Positions 1 to 12,624 of a stretch of DNA of 64,000 bases are shown here, piece after piece. Under the pieces are notes generated by a model. The model made no database searches and was not told where the DNA came from. It was given only the letters and a program-made list of their open reading frames with translations. The stretch lies in the NCBI GenBank assembly GCA_033239125.1, contig BSWB01000002.1, forward strand, positions 48,953,001 through 49,017,000, in the 5' to 3' direction. Made by a program: the position numbers and the translations under genes. Source of the DNA: Fagopyrum homotropicum. Its lineage: Eukaryota; Streptophyta; Magnoliopsida; Caryophyllales; Polygonaceae. Each line of letters opens with the position of its first letter. Positions within the stretch are counted from its first letter, which is position 1.

Positions 1-1865
1 AACTTGCCATATGCTGGCATTCCTAAAATAGCATCCATGAACGGAATATTAATATGCAACTTTGACATTAGTTCAAGGAATTTACCAAAGTGGTTGTCCA
101 AGCGAGCTCTTGCTCGTGATTGTGGGAACGGTAGTGGTGGCTTGTATGGAGGCGGTGCCACATAGGTTGGCTCAACATCCTTGCTCTTGCCTCCATCTTC
201 TTGCAAAGTCTCTTCCTCTATCGCCACTTGCTTTCCCTTAGCATTCTCTTTGGGCAAAGGATCCTTCATACTCAACCCGCTCCTCGTTGTAATGGCCAAC
301 ACTTGGCCTCTTGGGTTGTCTTCGGTCCTTCCGGGAAGCTTTTCCGGATCTCTATGGGCTTCACCCGCCTTTTGGAACACTTGTGCTTCCAACACCTTTT
401 GAGCTTTAGAAATAGAAGTCATGGTGCTCTCAAGACCACTCAACCTCCCAAGCAATTGCTCAAACATCATTTCGGTTCTATCCTTTGGAGGTTGAGTAAA
501 TCCGGGTGGGGGTTCTTGTGAAGCTTTTGGTGGTGGAGTTGTGCTTGTGGAAGCGGGAGGGTTTAAGGCTCCATCCGGGTTAGAATAGGAAAACCCGGGA
601 TGGTTGTGGTTGGGCCGGTAATTGTTGAATTGCCGGTTGTTGTTGAAGTTCCTTGGGCCTTGGTAGTTGTTGTAATTGCCCTTTCCCATTTAGTTCACAT
701 CTTCTTCCTTTGAAGACAAATTAGCTTGCACTTGCACTTGAGGAGTTGCTTGGTTCTTCAAAGTTGTAGCACACAACTCTCTCAAAGACTTCAATTCATT
801 ATTTATGGCATCAAGCTTGAAGTTACTCATGGTGACTTCACTCACCTCATATGCTCCCGCCTTTCTCCCTTTACTCTTCCTATGGGAGTATTTCTCAATC
901 ACTAGAGCTTGTTTCTCTACAAACTCCCAAGCTTCATCTACATGCTTCTCCATGAAAGTCCCACCGGAAAGAGATTGGAGCTTGAATTGGCTATCCTCAT
1001 CAAGTCCTTTGAAGTAGATCTCCAATAGCTCAATCTTTGGTATACCATGGTGTGGGCAATCTAGGAGAAGGTCTTTAAACCTCTCCCAAGACTTGAACAA
1101 ACTCTCTCTATCCTTCATCACGAAGGAATTGATCTTCCCTCTTAACTCGGTAGTCTTGGAAGGTGGGAAGAACTTAGTCAAAAACTCGGTTGTCATCTCC
1201 TCCCAAGTACTCACTCGCCCTTGTGGAATAGATTGATACCAAGCCAAGGCTTTATCCTTAAGAGAGAAGGAGAAAGCCCTAAGCTTATGGTTATTGCTCT
1301 CCAATCTAGGCGGTCTAAGAGTCTCCATCAAAATCTCATAGTTCATCAAGTGTTGATGAGGAGACTCTCCTTCCATCCCTCCAAATTGATTATGCCGGAT
1401 CATTTGTAGAACTTGAGGGCGGAGCTCGTAGTTGTGGGTTGCGGGATCTCCTAAGTTCACACCCGGACGGTGTGCTCTTTGTGCCAGATCCATACGTCTC
1501 CCTAATGTTTGTGGCTCTTCAATAGCAATGGGCACAACCCTAACATTTGCCGCCGGCTGCGGTTGTGGTGGTGGAGGAGGTGGAGGAGGTGGAGGTTGTT
1601 GACGATTAAGCTCTCCTTGTACAAGGGCTTGCCTAATCTCATCAATCTCCCTCCTAGTTGCTTCTTGCCTCTCATTGGCAAGTCTCCTTTCTTCCTCCAA
1701 GAGCTCATCTCTTAGCCTAATTTGCTCTAAAGCCTCATCCAATTCAGCTTGGAGGTCTCTTTCGGCCATCTCTTTTCCCTTCTTAATGCTCTTGGATCTA
1801 GATCTAAGGGTTTTCTCCGGTTCGGGATCGAATGGAGCTAAATCCTTGCCACGAGATCTTCGCAT
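1..1865 (-). pseudogene. gag and gag-protease junction of Athila A (premature stop)
   Basis: The gag start is taken at 1865, a methionine followed by an Arg/Lys-rich N-terminus identical to that of B. In order come a charged heptad-rich stretch likely to be a coiled coil, a poly-proline run (about 1558-1600, from GGT/GGA repeats) and the capsid-like Retrotrans_gag domain, with its conserved FPPSKT and WERFKDLL segments around 1040-1190. An in-frame TAA at 690-692 interrupts what in B is one continuous gag-pol frame. Beyond it, coding similarity to the Asn-rich tail and the start of the protease region continues to base 1. Retrotransposon Gag forms the cytoplasmic virus-like particle; this copy can no longer give a full polyprotein. 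The window edge hides the rest. Confidence 0.85.
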
Positions 1866-1981
1866 ACACCTAAAGAGTAAGAGATGTCCTGAAAAGCAAA
1901 GACACACACCAAAAGAGATCAAAAGCAACAAGAAAGATCTACACTATAAACAATCACAAAATAGACTCAATCTAGACCTAG

Positions 1982-1999
1982 TCCCCGGCAATGGCGCCA
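1982..1999 (-). promoter_or_regulatory. Primer-binding site, tRNA-Asp type (element A)
   Basis: On the minus strand this reads TGGCGCCATTGCCGGGGA, six bases inside the LTR. It is complementary to the 3' end of plant tRNA-Asp(GUC) except for one position that can still pair as G-U. Reverse transcription of Athila elements is primed here. Confidence 0.85.
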
Positions 2000-2832
2000 A
2001 AAACTTGTTAAGCTCAGGATGTGATACGCAATGGGTTTTAAATTTATACTCGTTATATTTCTCCTAACTCCTAGCGAACCCGCAGTGTACGGGACGTTTG
2101 TAGTAGGGATAGTATTCCGAGGTCGAACACAAAGACTAAGGTGAGATTGATTCGGTTTATGATTAAGTTTAGTGAAGATCTAGGTTAAGAAAAAAGAAAG
2201 AAATAAAGAAATGAAAATCTCAATGTTTTTGGTTGGTTTTTAGGTGATCAATCAAGGATCATAAATCATGCAAAATGAATGATCAACTAAGCTACAAATC
2301 AACGCAAACAAACAAGCTAAACACGAGATATGAATCAAAAGAGAAAAAACGGATTCTAGGGGTTGGAAGTTCCGGATATGGCATAGGACTCAAGCTATCT
2401 AATCATCCTTGGATTAACTATGATATGTTGGGAGTGAGTGTTTCTAGATTGGGATCAATCACCGGGTAGGTCTCACGGTCCACTAATCCGTCCCTAAGGT
2501 CTCATCACTGGGTAAGTCTTTAAGAACCTAAGGGATGAAATTCTACACAAACCGGATTGTTACCTAGGGATCTAACCTATCCTTACCGGGTAAGTCTCGA
2601 AAGGGTTAGTCCTAAACAACTATCCTAGCACACTTAGTCCAATGGCGGCTTATGAGGCTCACCACTACCTAAGGTTTGTCATCTTTGGAATCTAAGAGTA
2701 AGGATCACCGGGTAAGTCTCTCCCAACACTTAGTTGCTAACACTAGGTCACCCTAGGGTAGATTTAACTCAACAAACACTAGGATTTCAACATTCTAACA
2801 ATCTAAAACTAGATCCATCGAACCAGGGAGAA

Positions 2833-2889
2833 TCACGGGGTGTTCTACCAAGTCCACGGCCGTGGTTTGGCAAGAACAAACCGTGGACT
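2833..2889 (-). repeat. Palindrome cassette 2, LTR A
   Basis: A second CCACGGCCGTGG core, with an outlying CCGTGG half-site separated by the phrase CAAGAACA (plus strand), at LTR offset +937 to +993. The phrase recurs between different motifs in elements C and F. Confidence 0.75.
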
Positions 2890-3381
2890 CTAACAGAGGC
2901 TACGTCCAAGTAAGTGACTCATCCAAGGGCAAATCTAAGTCCATACTATCATAGTCCTAGCCATAACCATCCTTTCCTTACCCTAGAATCACATCTATTT
3001 AGCCTACAACATACATCATAACAATCGAAATCATCAAGCATAAAATCATGGCTTCCATTTGCAAGATAATGAAGAGAAAGAGATGAACAAGTGAAGTAAA
3101 CAAAACCAAGCTGAAAATGAGATTAGAATGACTCACAACCCTTCCAAAAGAAAGTTTAAATGGTTCATACAACTCTAGAAATCGATTTCGGAAATTCTTC
3201 ACTACAAAAGCTATCAAAGTCTATCAATGGTGTGTACTTCTCCTTCCTCTCCAATGGAGCTCTTCTTCCTCCTCCAATGGTAGCTTTCCTCCTTAGAGAA
3301 TCTTCTTGTTGTGGGAGTGAATGTGGAATTGGATGGTGGAATGGAAGATGAAAGATGCTTCTCTCAGCCAATGCAAGACCA

Positions 3382-3389
3382 CTTTTATA
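3382..3389 (-). promoter_or_regulatory. Candidate TATA box of the Athila A LTR
   Basis: TATAAAAG on the minus strand. The same octamer sits at the same LTR offset (about +435) in both LTRs of B (42017 and 51406), and a related LTR fragment has it at 4199-4206. The conservation supports its being the U3 promoter. Confidence 0.6.
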
Positions 3390-3450
3390 CTACAACTTTG
3401 CAAGAGCTGGCCAAGAGATCGTGGCACAGCTGTCACAACCGCCTGGCAAG

Positions 3451-3498
3451 AACCACGGGTGGTTCCACGGCCGTGGACTGGCAGTGAACCGTGGTTTG
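3451..3498 (-). repeat. Palindrome cassette 1, LTR A
   Basis: CCACGG/CCGTGG half-sites around a perfect CCACGGCCGTGG core, at LTR offset +328 to +375 and just upstream of the TATA box. It is homologous in position to 41912-41958 in element B. Confidence 0.75.
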
Positions 3499-3825
3499 GT
3501 GCTTCAGCGTTGCCTTGGTTCATTAGGCTTTGATTTGGTGCATGGCTTGTGTTGGCAAGGTTCCTTAAGTCCTCTTTAGCCCTTAGCTTGCATTCAAATG
3601 GGTCCGAGGGTGTGTCATCTTGATGAACGATCCTCAAACGTATCGTTTAAGCTCGTAAATCTCCTAAAATACCTACAAAGCAATGCAAGAGTCCGTGTAG
3701 ACGTCTATCTCGACAAAATACGTGAATTGAGTGCAAACGTCGTGAACTAGTGCTAAACCATGCATGAATGAGTGAGAAATCTATCTAAATGATTACCTAA
3801 ACCTAAGTCATAAATCGTGTTATCA

Positions 3826-4753
3826 AAAACTTCCGAAAACCTTCAATAACCTTCAAACCAATCTCAAATCCACAAATATCAATGATAATGCAACTCAGAT
3901 TTGGAATAAACACAAACAAGTAACTATTCTAGATAAGAACGAAGAACGGGATGTCAATCCATCTTCTAATCAAACCTAGGAATCAAAGGCGTAACTTCCG
4001 CCACAAACGATCTTCCAAATCTTCAACTCTTCGCAAATCTCCGTTGCGAAATAACAATCTCCACACGTCCAACTTGAAACCCTAGGCACGTGCAACTCCG
4101 TAGACAAAAGTCTAAGTGCGAGACGTAAGCAAAGATGCAAACCCTAAGCGGAGGTGTTAGCGAGGTAGCGAAGGTGACGGAATCTCTTTTCTTCCGTCCT
4201 TTTATAGGACTGGATAAAATGTGTCTTCGGCCCATGTGCGTAGTAGATCGTGGTTTAAAATATTGCGTAAAAGATCGCCAAGATCACGGTCGTGGAAGGT
4301 TCCACGCCCGTAATTTATAGCGTGGAACTTGATCACGGTTGCTTCAAATCCTCCACGGTCGTGTAAGTTGCTGGAATGCTCCACGCTTGTGTTGCCAAAG
4401 TTCCACGGCCGTGGATTAGAGCGTGGATCCTAATACGGCCGTATTTTAGAGTGTGGAACGTAGATGGCTCGTAATTCTCCTTGATTTTGTGTCATTCTTC
4501 AACTTAGTATCTTCCTTAGCTCCTAGTGATGTCCTCAATCCTTGGACATGCTCAATCCATCTCCATTCTCCCTTGATTCGTCCGGTTTTTGCTCTTAATT
4601 GCCTACAATCAACACAAAGCTTATGTAGACCTCTATATCGACAATATAGATAAACTAACTCACAATTGCTTCAATGCCTTATCAATGACCACCAATATGG
4701 ATGAAATACACTTAGAAAACGTGCCTAAAATATCACAATATTTCATGCTAACA
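3826..4753 (-). repeat. Fragment of another Athila-type LTR
   Basis: Read on the minus strand, this holds a GAGGTCTACATAAGC segment like the one about 150 nt into the LTR of C, then a block of CACGG/CCGTGG and ACGGCCGT half-sites (4274-4459), then TATAAAAG (4199-4206), then GC-poor sequence up to the edge of LTR A. The order matches the first half of the A, B and C LTRs. The outer end is placed at 4753 (TGTTAGCATG on the minus strand) by the TG rule only. Element A probably inserted into this LTR, since the rest of it is missing on this side. Confidence 0.55.
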
Positions 4754-4950
4754 TGATGCCACCTCCTTTACACTTGGGCCAATAATATGTCGGTAAATAA
4801 TCCCATAATCATACTATAACTCATATAGCAAACACCACTCATGTACTCAACCAATATATGAAAGAAACAATGTAAGCCCAAAGTACTTACCTGAACCATG
4901 TCAAGTCCCGTCAAAAATATCACTCAATCCCGTCCGAGTATAAACTTAAC
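4754..4950. other. Unassigned flank
   Basis: AT-rich sequence between the LTR fragment and the next LTR. I see no coding or repeat signal and no primer-binding site next to 4951. Confidence 0.4.
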
Positions 4951-6222
4951 TGTTACACCCCAAATTCGCGGGAGTCGGGGAACTAATGGGTTAGGATCTC
5001 ACAATGGATCCTGATCCTAGTCTGACAACAACTTCACTGGATCTTACAACAAGACACATATAAATTAAAACCAAATACATCAAACTGTATAAATATATAC
5101 AACAAAGGTTTACAAAACACCAATGGGTACAAAACTACAACACATATCCATACATATACCAAAACATCCCAATATCCCTCGCACAACCTAGTGTACGGAA
5201 GCCCTCAGCGGATCACCATCCGGCCCACTCTGCAGTCCTCCTATCTTACAAAATATCTACAACACGGTATAAACCGTTTGCTAACAGAAATGAATAATAA
5301 TGAAGTAATAGCACATACACACATCAACACATCAACACATCACAATATGCAATGTCACGCACATAACCGTTTATTATCTTCAATTACGTTATTCCATTAC
5401 TTATTCAACTTCTTTTGTGGCACGAGGAGTATTTAGAACCTTGCCTCTTCCCCCTTTAACCCAGGTTTTGCATGGGGATCTACCTCCCTCCCTGAGCTAC
5501 TGGCTTCCGAGCACCTTCTCAACTCTCGACGAGCTTTGACAGGTGGTCACCGCCCGGTTATAATACACTTGGGCCAATTACGTATACATGGTCGTCATCC
5601 TAGTCCGATTTAGGTTATAAATGCAACAATCATATGCACCCACACTACCATCACAAACACTCAAATCCACAACTTCTCGCTAAGTAAGTCCTATGGACTA
5701 ACCTGAAATACTCGTAAACCTGAACCACATCACAGTTTCCCCTCGAGGAAACGATCAACGCCTGCATAAGCAAGGCACACAATATCAAGCGCTGTCAAGG
5801 TTAGGAGACTCGTCTCCTACACCCCATAACCATATCCAAGCTATAACTCGTATCTAAACCTCGGATCCTCAACATATACACAAATGCCTAAGGCATATTC
5901 CCACATATATCTTATCAAACTCATCCTGAAACACACTAGCCTAGCTATACTCTAAAGCCAAGGCCAAAGGAAAGGAAAGAAGAAGCATACCAATCTTGGT
6001 ATGTATAAGACACGCATCTGCGTAAACAAAGAAGCGTAGGAGCGCAACACACCGTAGGGGCGGTGTCACTCAGCCGCAGGGGAGACGACACTGTTTGGCC
6101 GCAGGGGCGGTGCCTTCAATCCGTGGGGGTGGTCGAACAGTAGATGAGTCCTCTGTGGCTTCTCTTCGATCCGTCACTTGATCCTCTTCACTTCTTCATT
6201 TCCCTAAAGGCAAGCAACATAC

Positions 6223-6253
<31 letters not shown>

Positions 6254-8149
6254 ACATCATAATGGTCCATAAAGACCAACACAAGCACTGCTTGTGGAAA
6301 TCCTAAGCTAAGAAGAAGAAAAGAAGAAGGAATGAAGGAAGAAAAGAGGAAGAACCTACCACAGCTAACTGAGCGGTGGAAGGACGTCCTCACAACACTC
6401 AACCACAACACAATAACAACAATCTCAACACCATCCAAAACATCCATAACCAAACACACACATTAATCTCTTTCAAGAACAAAACAATCTAAGAAGGAAC
6501 TCAAGGGAAAGAGAAGGAAAGATGAAGAACGTGATGAGGAGAAGAAGAAGCTGGAAGAAGAAAGGAACACCCTCATCAGGAAGCAACTAAAGAAGCTTAT
6601 ATAGGAAGCCAAGGAAAAGCACGGTCAATCGGGTCAAGGAAAGCGGTTAAGGCCGCCATAGCCGCATGGGCGGTCCCTAGTACCGATGGGGCGGCTCGCC
6701 GCACCTACGACCAAGTCATGGCGCAAAGCGGGATCCATATGAACACTAAGGATATTACATTAACTGCTTGATCATAACATGAAACTTGTATCAATGTAAC
6801 TATCCGACATCTAGAAGTTCCAACTTCTAAGTCACCAATGAATATCGGAGAAAATGTACTATACTGACTTTTTTATGAGAAAAGACAATTTTACCCCTGG
6901 GATCTGGAAAACTTTAAAGGCTCACTAAAGTCTCCAAACTTCTACTAAAACTCAAAGACATGATGTCTAACTCTAAGGTGAAAGGCTCTACTGAGTTTAA
7001 AAGATGTCTAACTTTCAAACTCTGTATCTAAAGTAATTAAGGTCCAACTAACACGTTTCTACCAATCCCAAACATTCCGAGAACACCTACTCACATGCAA
7101 GACCGTGACCACTCCTATAATATTATTCCATAAGACTACAAAACTTCCAAACCATCTCCAAGAACACAATCCTAAACCTGGGCACAACTCTTCTATAAAC
7201 AAACTATACTTATACCTAACTCCAGGGCATCACAAATCCAGATCAAACCGTTGGATCGCTCTCTAAACTTAATACATGCTACTATACATATTCATAAACC
7301 ACAAATCAAAATTTCAAGTCCATCAGAGGTATATAACCCATTCAAATCTGCATCACAAAACTGCGTCACTAGTAGTTTTCTCAACACTTGGGATATTTCA
7401 GCACAACTTATAAAACTGCATGAGGTCTCTACTTTGGGAAACTATAACTCCTAAAACACTCATCAGTTTCATCTCAAATTTCAGTATGTCCTATTATGCA
7501 ACTCCTACTATAACATATCCAAAAATCAGCCGTAAATGAAGAGTCTAGATTACCTAAATCTAGACCAGAAGTTGAATGCTTATCACTTCTTAAAACTCAA
7601 AACTACATCAGCTCCTCTAGCTATTCTCCAAGGCTGTAATGGAAGGTTTCAAGACGCAAAATGGATCAGCATATATACTAGAAGATTAATTTGGTGACGA
7701 GATGTGAGAACCTTACCCGACTTAGAAAGACTCGATGTGCTTACGTGTACGAGGAAGAAGATGGAACGTGACCACTGTCACTGGGATGCACCCGTGGATC
7801 AGACCGGCACCCCTGCGGATCAAGGAAGGCCGGCGCACCCGCGGCTGGGTAAGGAACGGCCAAGGCCTTGGTGCTCCAACGTGCCCACGAATAGGGTAAT
7901 GCGTGCCCCTGTCCTTGGTGCTCCACCGCACCTGCGGATGGGGTAAGGCGCGCCCATGACCTTGTTGCGCACCTAATATCGCGCGATGAAAAAGAAAAAT
8001 GACAAAGGGTAAAGGGGGTCTGGTTGGGGTTGTTATCGCCTATAGACCACGGTGCAGGCTGGCTCGTGCTGGTGGTGTCGACGACAAGGAGAAGCGACCA
8101 TCATGGTGTCGTTGTTGCTGTGTGGCTTGAAGGCTCCTGGTTACACGAC
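4951..8149 (-). repeat. Long LTR with TGTWAYAMCC-type ends, 3' part (split by element C)
   Basis: On the minus strand the LTR ends ...GGGGTGTAACA at 4951. A segment resembling the 3' parts of the LTRs at 28556-30239 and 54072-56197 follows (5000-5640: TTGTTGTAAGATCCAGTGAA-like text and GGCGAGG). The LTR starts TGTAATAACC at 21570. Element C inserted at 8149/21078, leaving 3199 + 493 bp, about 3.7 kb in all. GC-rich motif blocks (CCGCAGGGGCGG and CCGCACCTGCGG types) lie at 6030-6150, 6640-6720 and 7785-7965. The outer flanks (TTAAC before 4951, TTGGA after 21570) do not match, and there is neither a primer site nor a purine tract beside it. It is therefore either a solo LTR with rearranged flanks or a fragment. 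The termini suggest a Ty3/gypsy chromovirus. Confidence 0.6.
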
Positions 8150-9788
8150 TGTTCGCTCGAAAGTGTGCGTCACTAGTTTTAAATTTATATCTAGAGCTTA
8201 AAGTAAAGCGAACCCGCAGTGTACGGATCAGTTGTAGTAAGGCAAGAAATTCTAGAGTCGAACTTAGGGATTTGGTGAGAATAAAATCGAATTCAGTTAT
8301 CTAACAAAGTGCAAAAGCTTTTGTGATTAATAAAGGAGGAAATGATTCCAAGGATTCAAGTATCCGACTGCGGCTTTCGATTCAAGACACTTCTAAAGAT
8401 CAAAGGACAGAGTTTATATTGCCAAGGTTATGTATTTCGAAGGTAGATATCGTACGGTGAAGTTCCGAAACCTATTTGTCTAATCCAAAGGTTCTCTCTA
8501 TAAGGATTATTGAGGCTGCAATATAGAAAGATCTAAGGACAAGAATTATACTCAAACTAACTACCCAAAACCCCAGGATGTGACTCTCCAAGGTAAAGAT
8601 AGAAAGCACACTTAAAACCTTAATAAAGGATGTTGAGTCTCTCTATTACCCAAATCTTGTAATCTTAATCTATTAAATGTAGAATCAATGATGAAGTCTC
8701 TTCATACACTCAAATAGAGGTTAAAAAGGTTAAGCAAGGTTGGGATTTAGGCAAGGATTAACTTTGGTTAAAGAATAAATCAATTAAAGATCGTCAGAGG
8801 AATAAATCGACTGGATCTTGATTAAATCGTCCGATTTTCTCAAGAACAGGGAGATTTTCCTGTTGTCGCAAAGCTAAAATCTAAACTCTCAAGGTCCAAA
8901 TGTTTGAATGAGTTCAGTCTATCATCATCTAAGCCTCAATCATCAACTAGTCTCCCCAGAATCACAAAGGTTTTAGCCAACCAATTTCAAAATCAAATCA
9001 AAATTTAGATTGAGTGAATAAATCAAATAAACCCGAATCTTGAATAAAAACTCAATAATCTCCAAATCTGTAACCCAAATTCAAACCTAATCAAAGTATC
9101 TCTCAAATTACTCAGTAATATGTTCACAAATCACAAGAATCGCAAGGGAAACAAAGAATCTCACAAATAATGATCAAGATTGACTTCCCGGCTATTTCCC
9201 TTCAATCCTCTTCCAAGAATCTTCAATCTCTCTCAAACGTGTAAAGATTCCCGCTGCGGAACCCCCGTTTCCGTTCCTAGGGTTCCAATCTATAGTTCCT
9301 TGCTAATGGGCCGCTTGGCAAAACACTTCTCTAGCCTATAAGTGATGGGCTTTGAGTCGTCTTTATCCTTGGGCCAAAAGGTAGAAAAATCGTGCTAGTC
9401 GATTTACAAAGAAAACCGTACGATCTTATGGAGAAAAAATCGTCCAATTTATATGCAAATTGGCACGATTTTCTTCAATAGAGAATGCTCGTCTTTTGGC
9501 TTGTTTCCTTCCTCCCTTTTGTGACTCTTTTATGCAACTCCTTTGCTCTTTGTTATTACTCTAAGACTCCTTAAGCTTTCCTAATAGCCTTAGATGCTCC
9601 TTGCTCCACTTTTGCTTCCAAATCCACTGAATTTACCTATAATTCAACCAAAACTCGTGTAGACCTCTATTTCCGGAATATAAATGAATAAAGCCTAAAA
9701 GGTACACAAGTTCTCTCTAAATGCAAGGTAAATCGAGGTAAACCTCTACAATATGTATGATTGTAATGGTATATAATTCATGTCATCA
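8150..9788 (-). repeat. 3' LTR of Athila C (1639 bp)
   Basis: Aligned end to end with 19438-21077. On the plus strand it runs from TGTTCGCTCG to CATGTCATCA. Palindrome cassettes of the AAAATCG/CGATTTT type lie at 9384-9472 (+317 to +405) and 8825-8870 (+919 to +964). Confidence 0.9.
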
Positions 9789-9808
9789 AAATACCCCATA
9801 CTTGCCCC
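9789..9808 (-). promoter_or_regulatory. Polypurine tract beside the 3' LTR of C
   Basis: On the minus strand GGGGCAAGTATGGGGTATTT directly precedes the TGATGACATG start of the 3' LTR. Element B has AAGTATGGGGTATTTTT in the same place (50956-50971). This is the expected plus-strand priming site. Confidence 0.7.
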
Positions 9809-11199
9809 TTGCTTGTCCTCAAGCAAGACTCAAACTTAGAATACAAGATGTCATGGATTATATACATGAAAACTCAAAAACCTTTTGTTTGGTAGTGCTT
9901 CTTCTTATTGGATCACCCTTAAAGTGGTGTTTCAAGGCATAGGAAGACAAGGCATGTATCAATGATAATAATAATATGAACTAACTCTCTTTTCTTTCTC
10001 AAAACACAAATAAAAGACATGATAAAGATGTAGAGGCAATTAAAATCAAACAAATCTAAGCCATGAAGTCTTAAATACATGCATAAAAGTTTCAAGGTCT
10101 TCTAATCAAAGAAAGGTCTAAGAAACGTGTTAAAGGAGGGAATTCTTTTAGGGAATTGTGGTGCTAATCCGGAAAAGAGGAACAACATAATACCTTCAAG
10201 AACTTTACTTCACCACACATGCTTTGCATGTAAAAGCTTTGCTTTCTTTATACTTTACTTTTTGAGAGTATGGACAGCGGTGCACAATAACCGAAGCCTA
10301 GGAGATCGACGTTTCTCAATTTCGAGATGCCTCAAACACTTTATGCACATACCATATCCCGTTAGGACTTGTCGTTCAACCGAACTTTGGCAAGACACAA
10401 ACACCCGGCTATGTGAATGGTGTTGAGTTACTCATCCTCATGTTCAACGTCCCCAAACTTATAATTTGCTAAACTTTCACTTAACATATTTTTATTGGCC
10501 CTCCCACATCAAACATGCCTTTTTCAATCACCTATCCTAATTCCCGGATGGTAAAAAGGAGGTCACATATTTCATTGAGGAGCTAGCATGAACAAGATAT
10601 GAATTAGAGAAGAAGTGAATTGTCTTGGTCATTCTTATATGATGCAAAAGAACTCATAATATAGCTTCGACCATTATTTCATTCTCTTATCAAAACATCA
10701 AAATCATATAAACCATTCATGTGTTCAAGTAAGAAAAGTAAGCTCATTCATGCTATAATTAAAATCTCAACATAACCATGTCATCTTTTTGCCTTTTCCA
10801 CATCACAATTCTCATCATAGAGGTCATTTCCATCATAAGAAGCATAAAAAAATTTTGAAAACTCATAATTTTTTAAATAAAGCATGCAAATGTGAATGTC
10901 ATAGTGGAAAGCAAGTAGTGCAAGAGTTATTACAAGCCAAATCTTCAAAAGTAATACAAAGTGCATAGAGTGCTAAAATAAAGTAAAAGAGATTGTAAGT
11001 ACCCCCACCCCATACTTAATTTTCACATTGTCCCCAATGTGAAAAATCAAGCATAAGATGGAGAAAAATACTTACAATGTAAAAGGAGTGGGATCTCAAT
11101 CCTCGGTCGGTGGCGGTGGTGGAGGATATGGATACATCGGCGCGCTGGGATCATAGAAGTGGCCGAACTGATGGTAGTACATGTCTCTCATCTGGCCAT
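9809..11199 (-). other. Non-coding 3' region of Athila C
   Basis: There is no credible gene. At 11001-11041 lie a second purine tract (AAGTATGGGGTGGGGGT on the minus strand) and an adjacent CACATTGGGGACAATGTG palindrome. Both recur at the matching place in B (49702-49737) and in weaker form in F (27320-27360). Confidence 0.6.
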
Positions 11200-12624
11200 C
11201 TAGGGGGAGTGTCTAGCATCCGTCTCCTGCCGATATGCCTTGAACTGAGTGTTCAGGGCGCTGTAGTCGGTGTGGAGGGCCTGATAATCTGAGCATAGAT
11301 CATGGTAGTCGGTGCGTAGACCCTGGAAACTAGAGACTAAGTCTCTAAAATGTCGGGGAAGTCCATGTCCTCGTCCATGTCCTCTACCGTGGCTAGGAGC
11401 GTGTGCAAAGGAATGACGGTGTGGCTGCATCTCATCCATAGTCTCCTCGGTGCCTCGACTAGTCCGGCTAGTTCCTGCACCATGGGTGTCGGTATCCATG
11501 GCATCCGTGGCATGTCCACTATAAGTGTCACTCTCGAACTCGAGCATGTTCCCCTGGTGTACTCCATCCTCATGATCCTCCTCATCCTCAGTATCACCTG
11601 CATCATCATCATAATAACAAGAAGGAGGAGCTACCTCCTCAAGCATTAGTACAAAAGTCGCCTTTCAATTCCTCTTGTTCCGTATGGTGTATTCGGACTT
11701 CCACACTATCTCGGATGGCTTCTTTTGTAGATCCTTTGCCCATGGCATGGGCACATGAAAAGTTCCTCTCTCTCGAGGAATAAAGACTTGTCTTGCTACC
11801 AATCTTTGTGATCCTAAGGGCTGAGCACTCTCAGCTATAGTGCAATCTGAAAAGTCTAACTCCAATGCCTTTGCCACATGAGTGACAAAGCCTCCAGCAC
11901 ATATGTAACCCTTTGCCTTGTTGGCTATCTTTCCTAGATAGTCAGCAAGCATAGAGGTGATGTCGGGAATGGTGCTACAAGTCATACAATACAGGATAAA
12001 GAGCTCATCAGCCTTGAGCTTTTGTGGAGTCTTCGTCCGTGCAAACAAGCTCTCACTAAGAATCCGATGCACTACCTTAAAGGAAATGTTGTACATACTA
12101 GTCTCTTTCGAATTCCCGGGTCTCCACTTATCACCACCATGCTCTCCCACTGAGATGGTTTCCCAAAAGGCACTAGCACTCACTCCTCTCGCGAATGTGC
12201 CTGCAGAAGAGTAGGGAAAACCAAACAAATCCCCAAAGTCATCAATAGTCATAGCATGGTTTTAGTTCATGAGGCGGAAAGAGACCGTCCTCTCTCTAGG
12301 ATCATGCTCAAACGTACTTAGGAATTCTAGGGTGATCTCGATGTAAGCATCTTCCCTAATCATGGCAAACTGACTCCGCCCAACTCTATCTAACATCATG
12401 TCCACGTCCTCTCGAACAAACAAGGAGTCTAAGTCATCTAGCACAATGTATCGAGGAGGGGTAAAGGGATGATCTAAGAGACGTTCATATCTCTTCTTAT
12501 GTTTTGAGAGGGGAGGGGGGAGTTTTTGTTTGGCTTGAGAGGGTGGTGGTGGTGGGGGAGGGGCTTTAGAAGAAGATCCTTTCTTCTTCCCCGCATTTTG
12601 AGTGATTCTTTTCAAAGTCTCCAT
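11200..12624 (-). pseudogene. Athila envelope-like ORF of element C (two in-frame stops)
   Basis: One minus-strand reading frame of about 475 codons is interrupted only at 12262-12264 (TAA) and 11665-11667 (TGA). The three open pieces are in the same phase. Each stop is one transition from a sense codon (Gln and Trp). The N-terminus has a Lys/Ser and poly-Pro stretch followed by a RYERLLDHPFTPPRYIVLDD-type segment and LTLEFLSTFEHDPRE, which I associate with the Athila ORF1/ORF2 family that follows integrase. The C-terminal third is His/Asp-rich with a late heptad-like region. No signal peptide or clear membrane span is evident, so 'envelope-like' refers to genomic position and family, not to a shown function. 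It sits about 0.9 kb downstream of integrase. Confidence 0.7.

Larger units (their letters stand above)
1..3825 (-). mobile_element. Athila-type Ty3/gypsy retrotransposon A, cut by the left edge
   Basis: Reading leftwards on the minus strand, the 5' LTR (3825 to 2006) is followed by a tRNA-Asp-type primer site and gag. The element leaves the window inside the gag-protease junction. Its LTR and gag are close relatives of the complete element B at 41583-52797: both LTRs end in the same ATTGCGT-flanked segment and both carry CCACGGCCGTGG cassettes at the same offsets. The five bases beyond the LTR are AAAAC (3826-3830). The matching target duplication would lie outside the window. Placement in the Athila lineage is from family knowledge (gag, primer site and LTR length). 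That A and B are one family is seen by direct comparison. Confidence 0.9.
2006..3825 (-). repeat. 5' LTR of Athila A (1820 bp)
   Basis: The boundaries TG...CA are fixed by alignment to the 1823-bp and 1826-bp LTRs of element B. One end abuts the primer-site spacer; the other shows the conserved TGATAACACGATTTATGACT start (minus strand, 3825 leftwards). A TATAAAAG box lies at 3382-3389 (minus), about 437 nt into the LTR. Palindrome cassettes occupy +328 to +375 and +937 to +993. The several ACCGGGTAAGTCTC-like repeats around 2460-2720 are also present in B, on the other strand. Confidence 0.88.

Noticed and set aside
1982..1999. tRNA-like sequence as a tRNA gene
   Set aside because: Only the acceptor 3' end is matched. 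It is a retrotransposon primer-binding site, as at 19414, 32360 and 43412.
10781..10966. 61-aa minus-strand ORF in the tail of element C
   Set aside because: Short, AT-rich, and absent from the equivalent regions of B and F.
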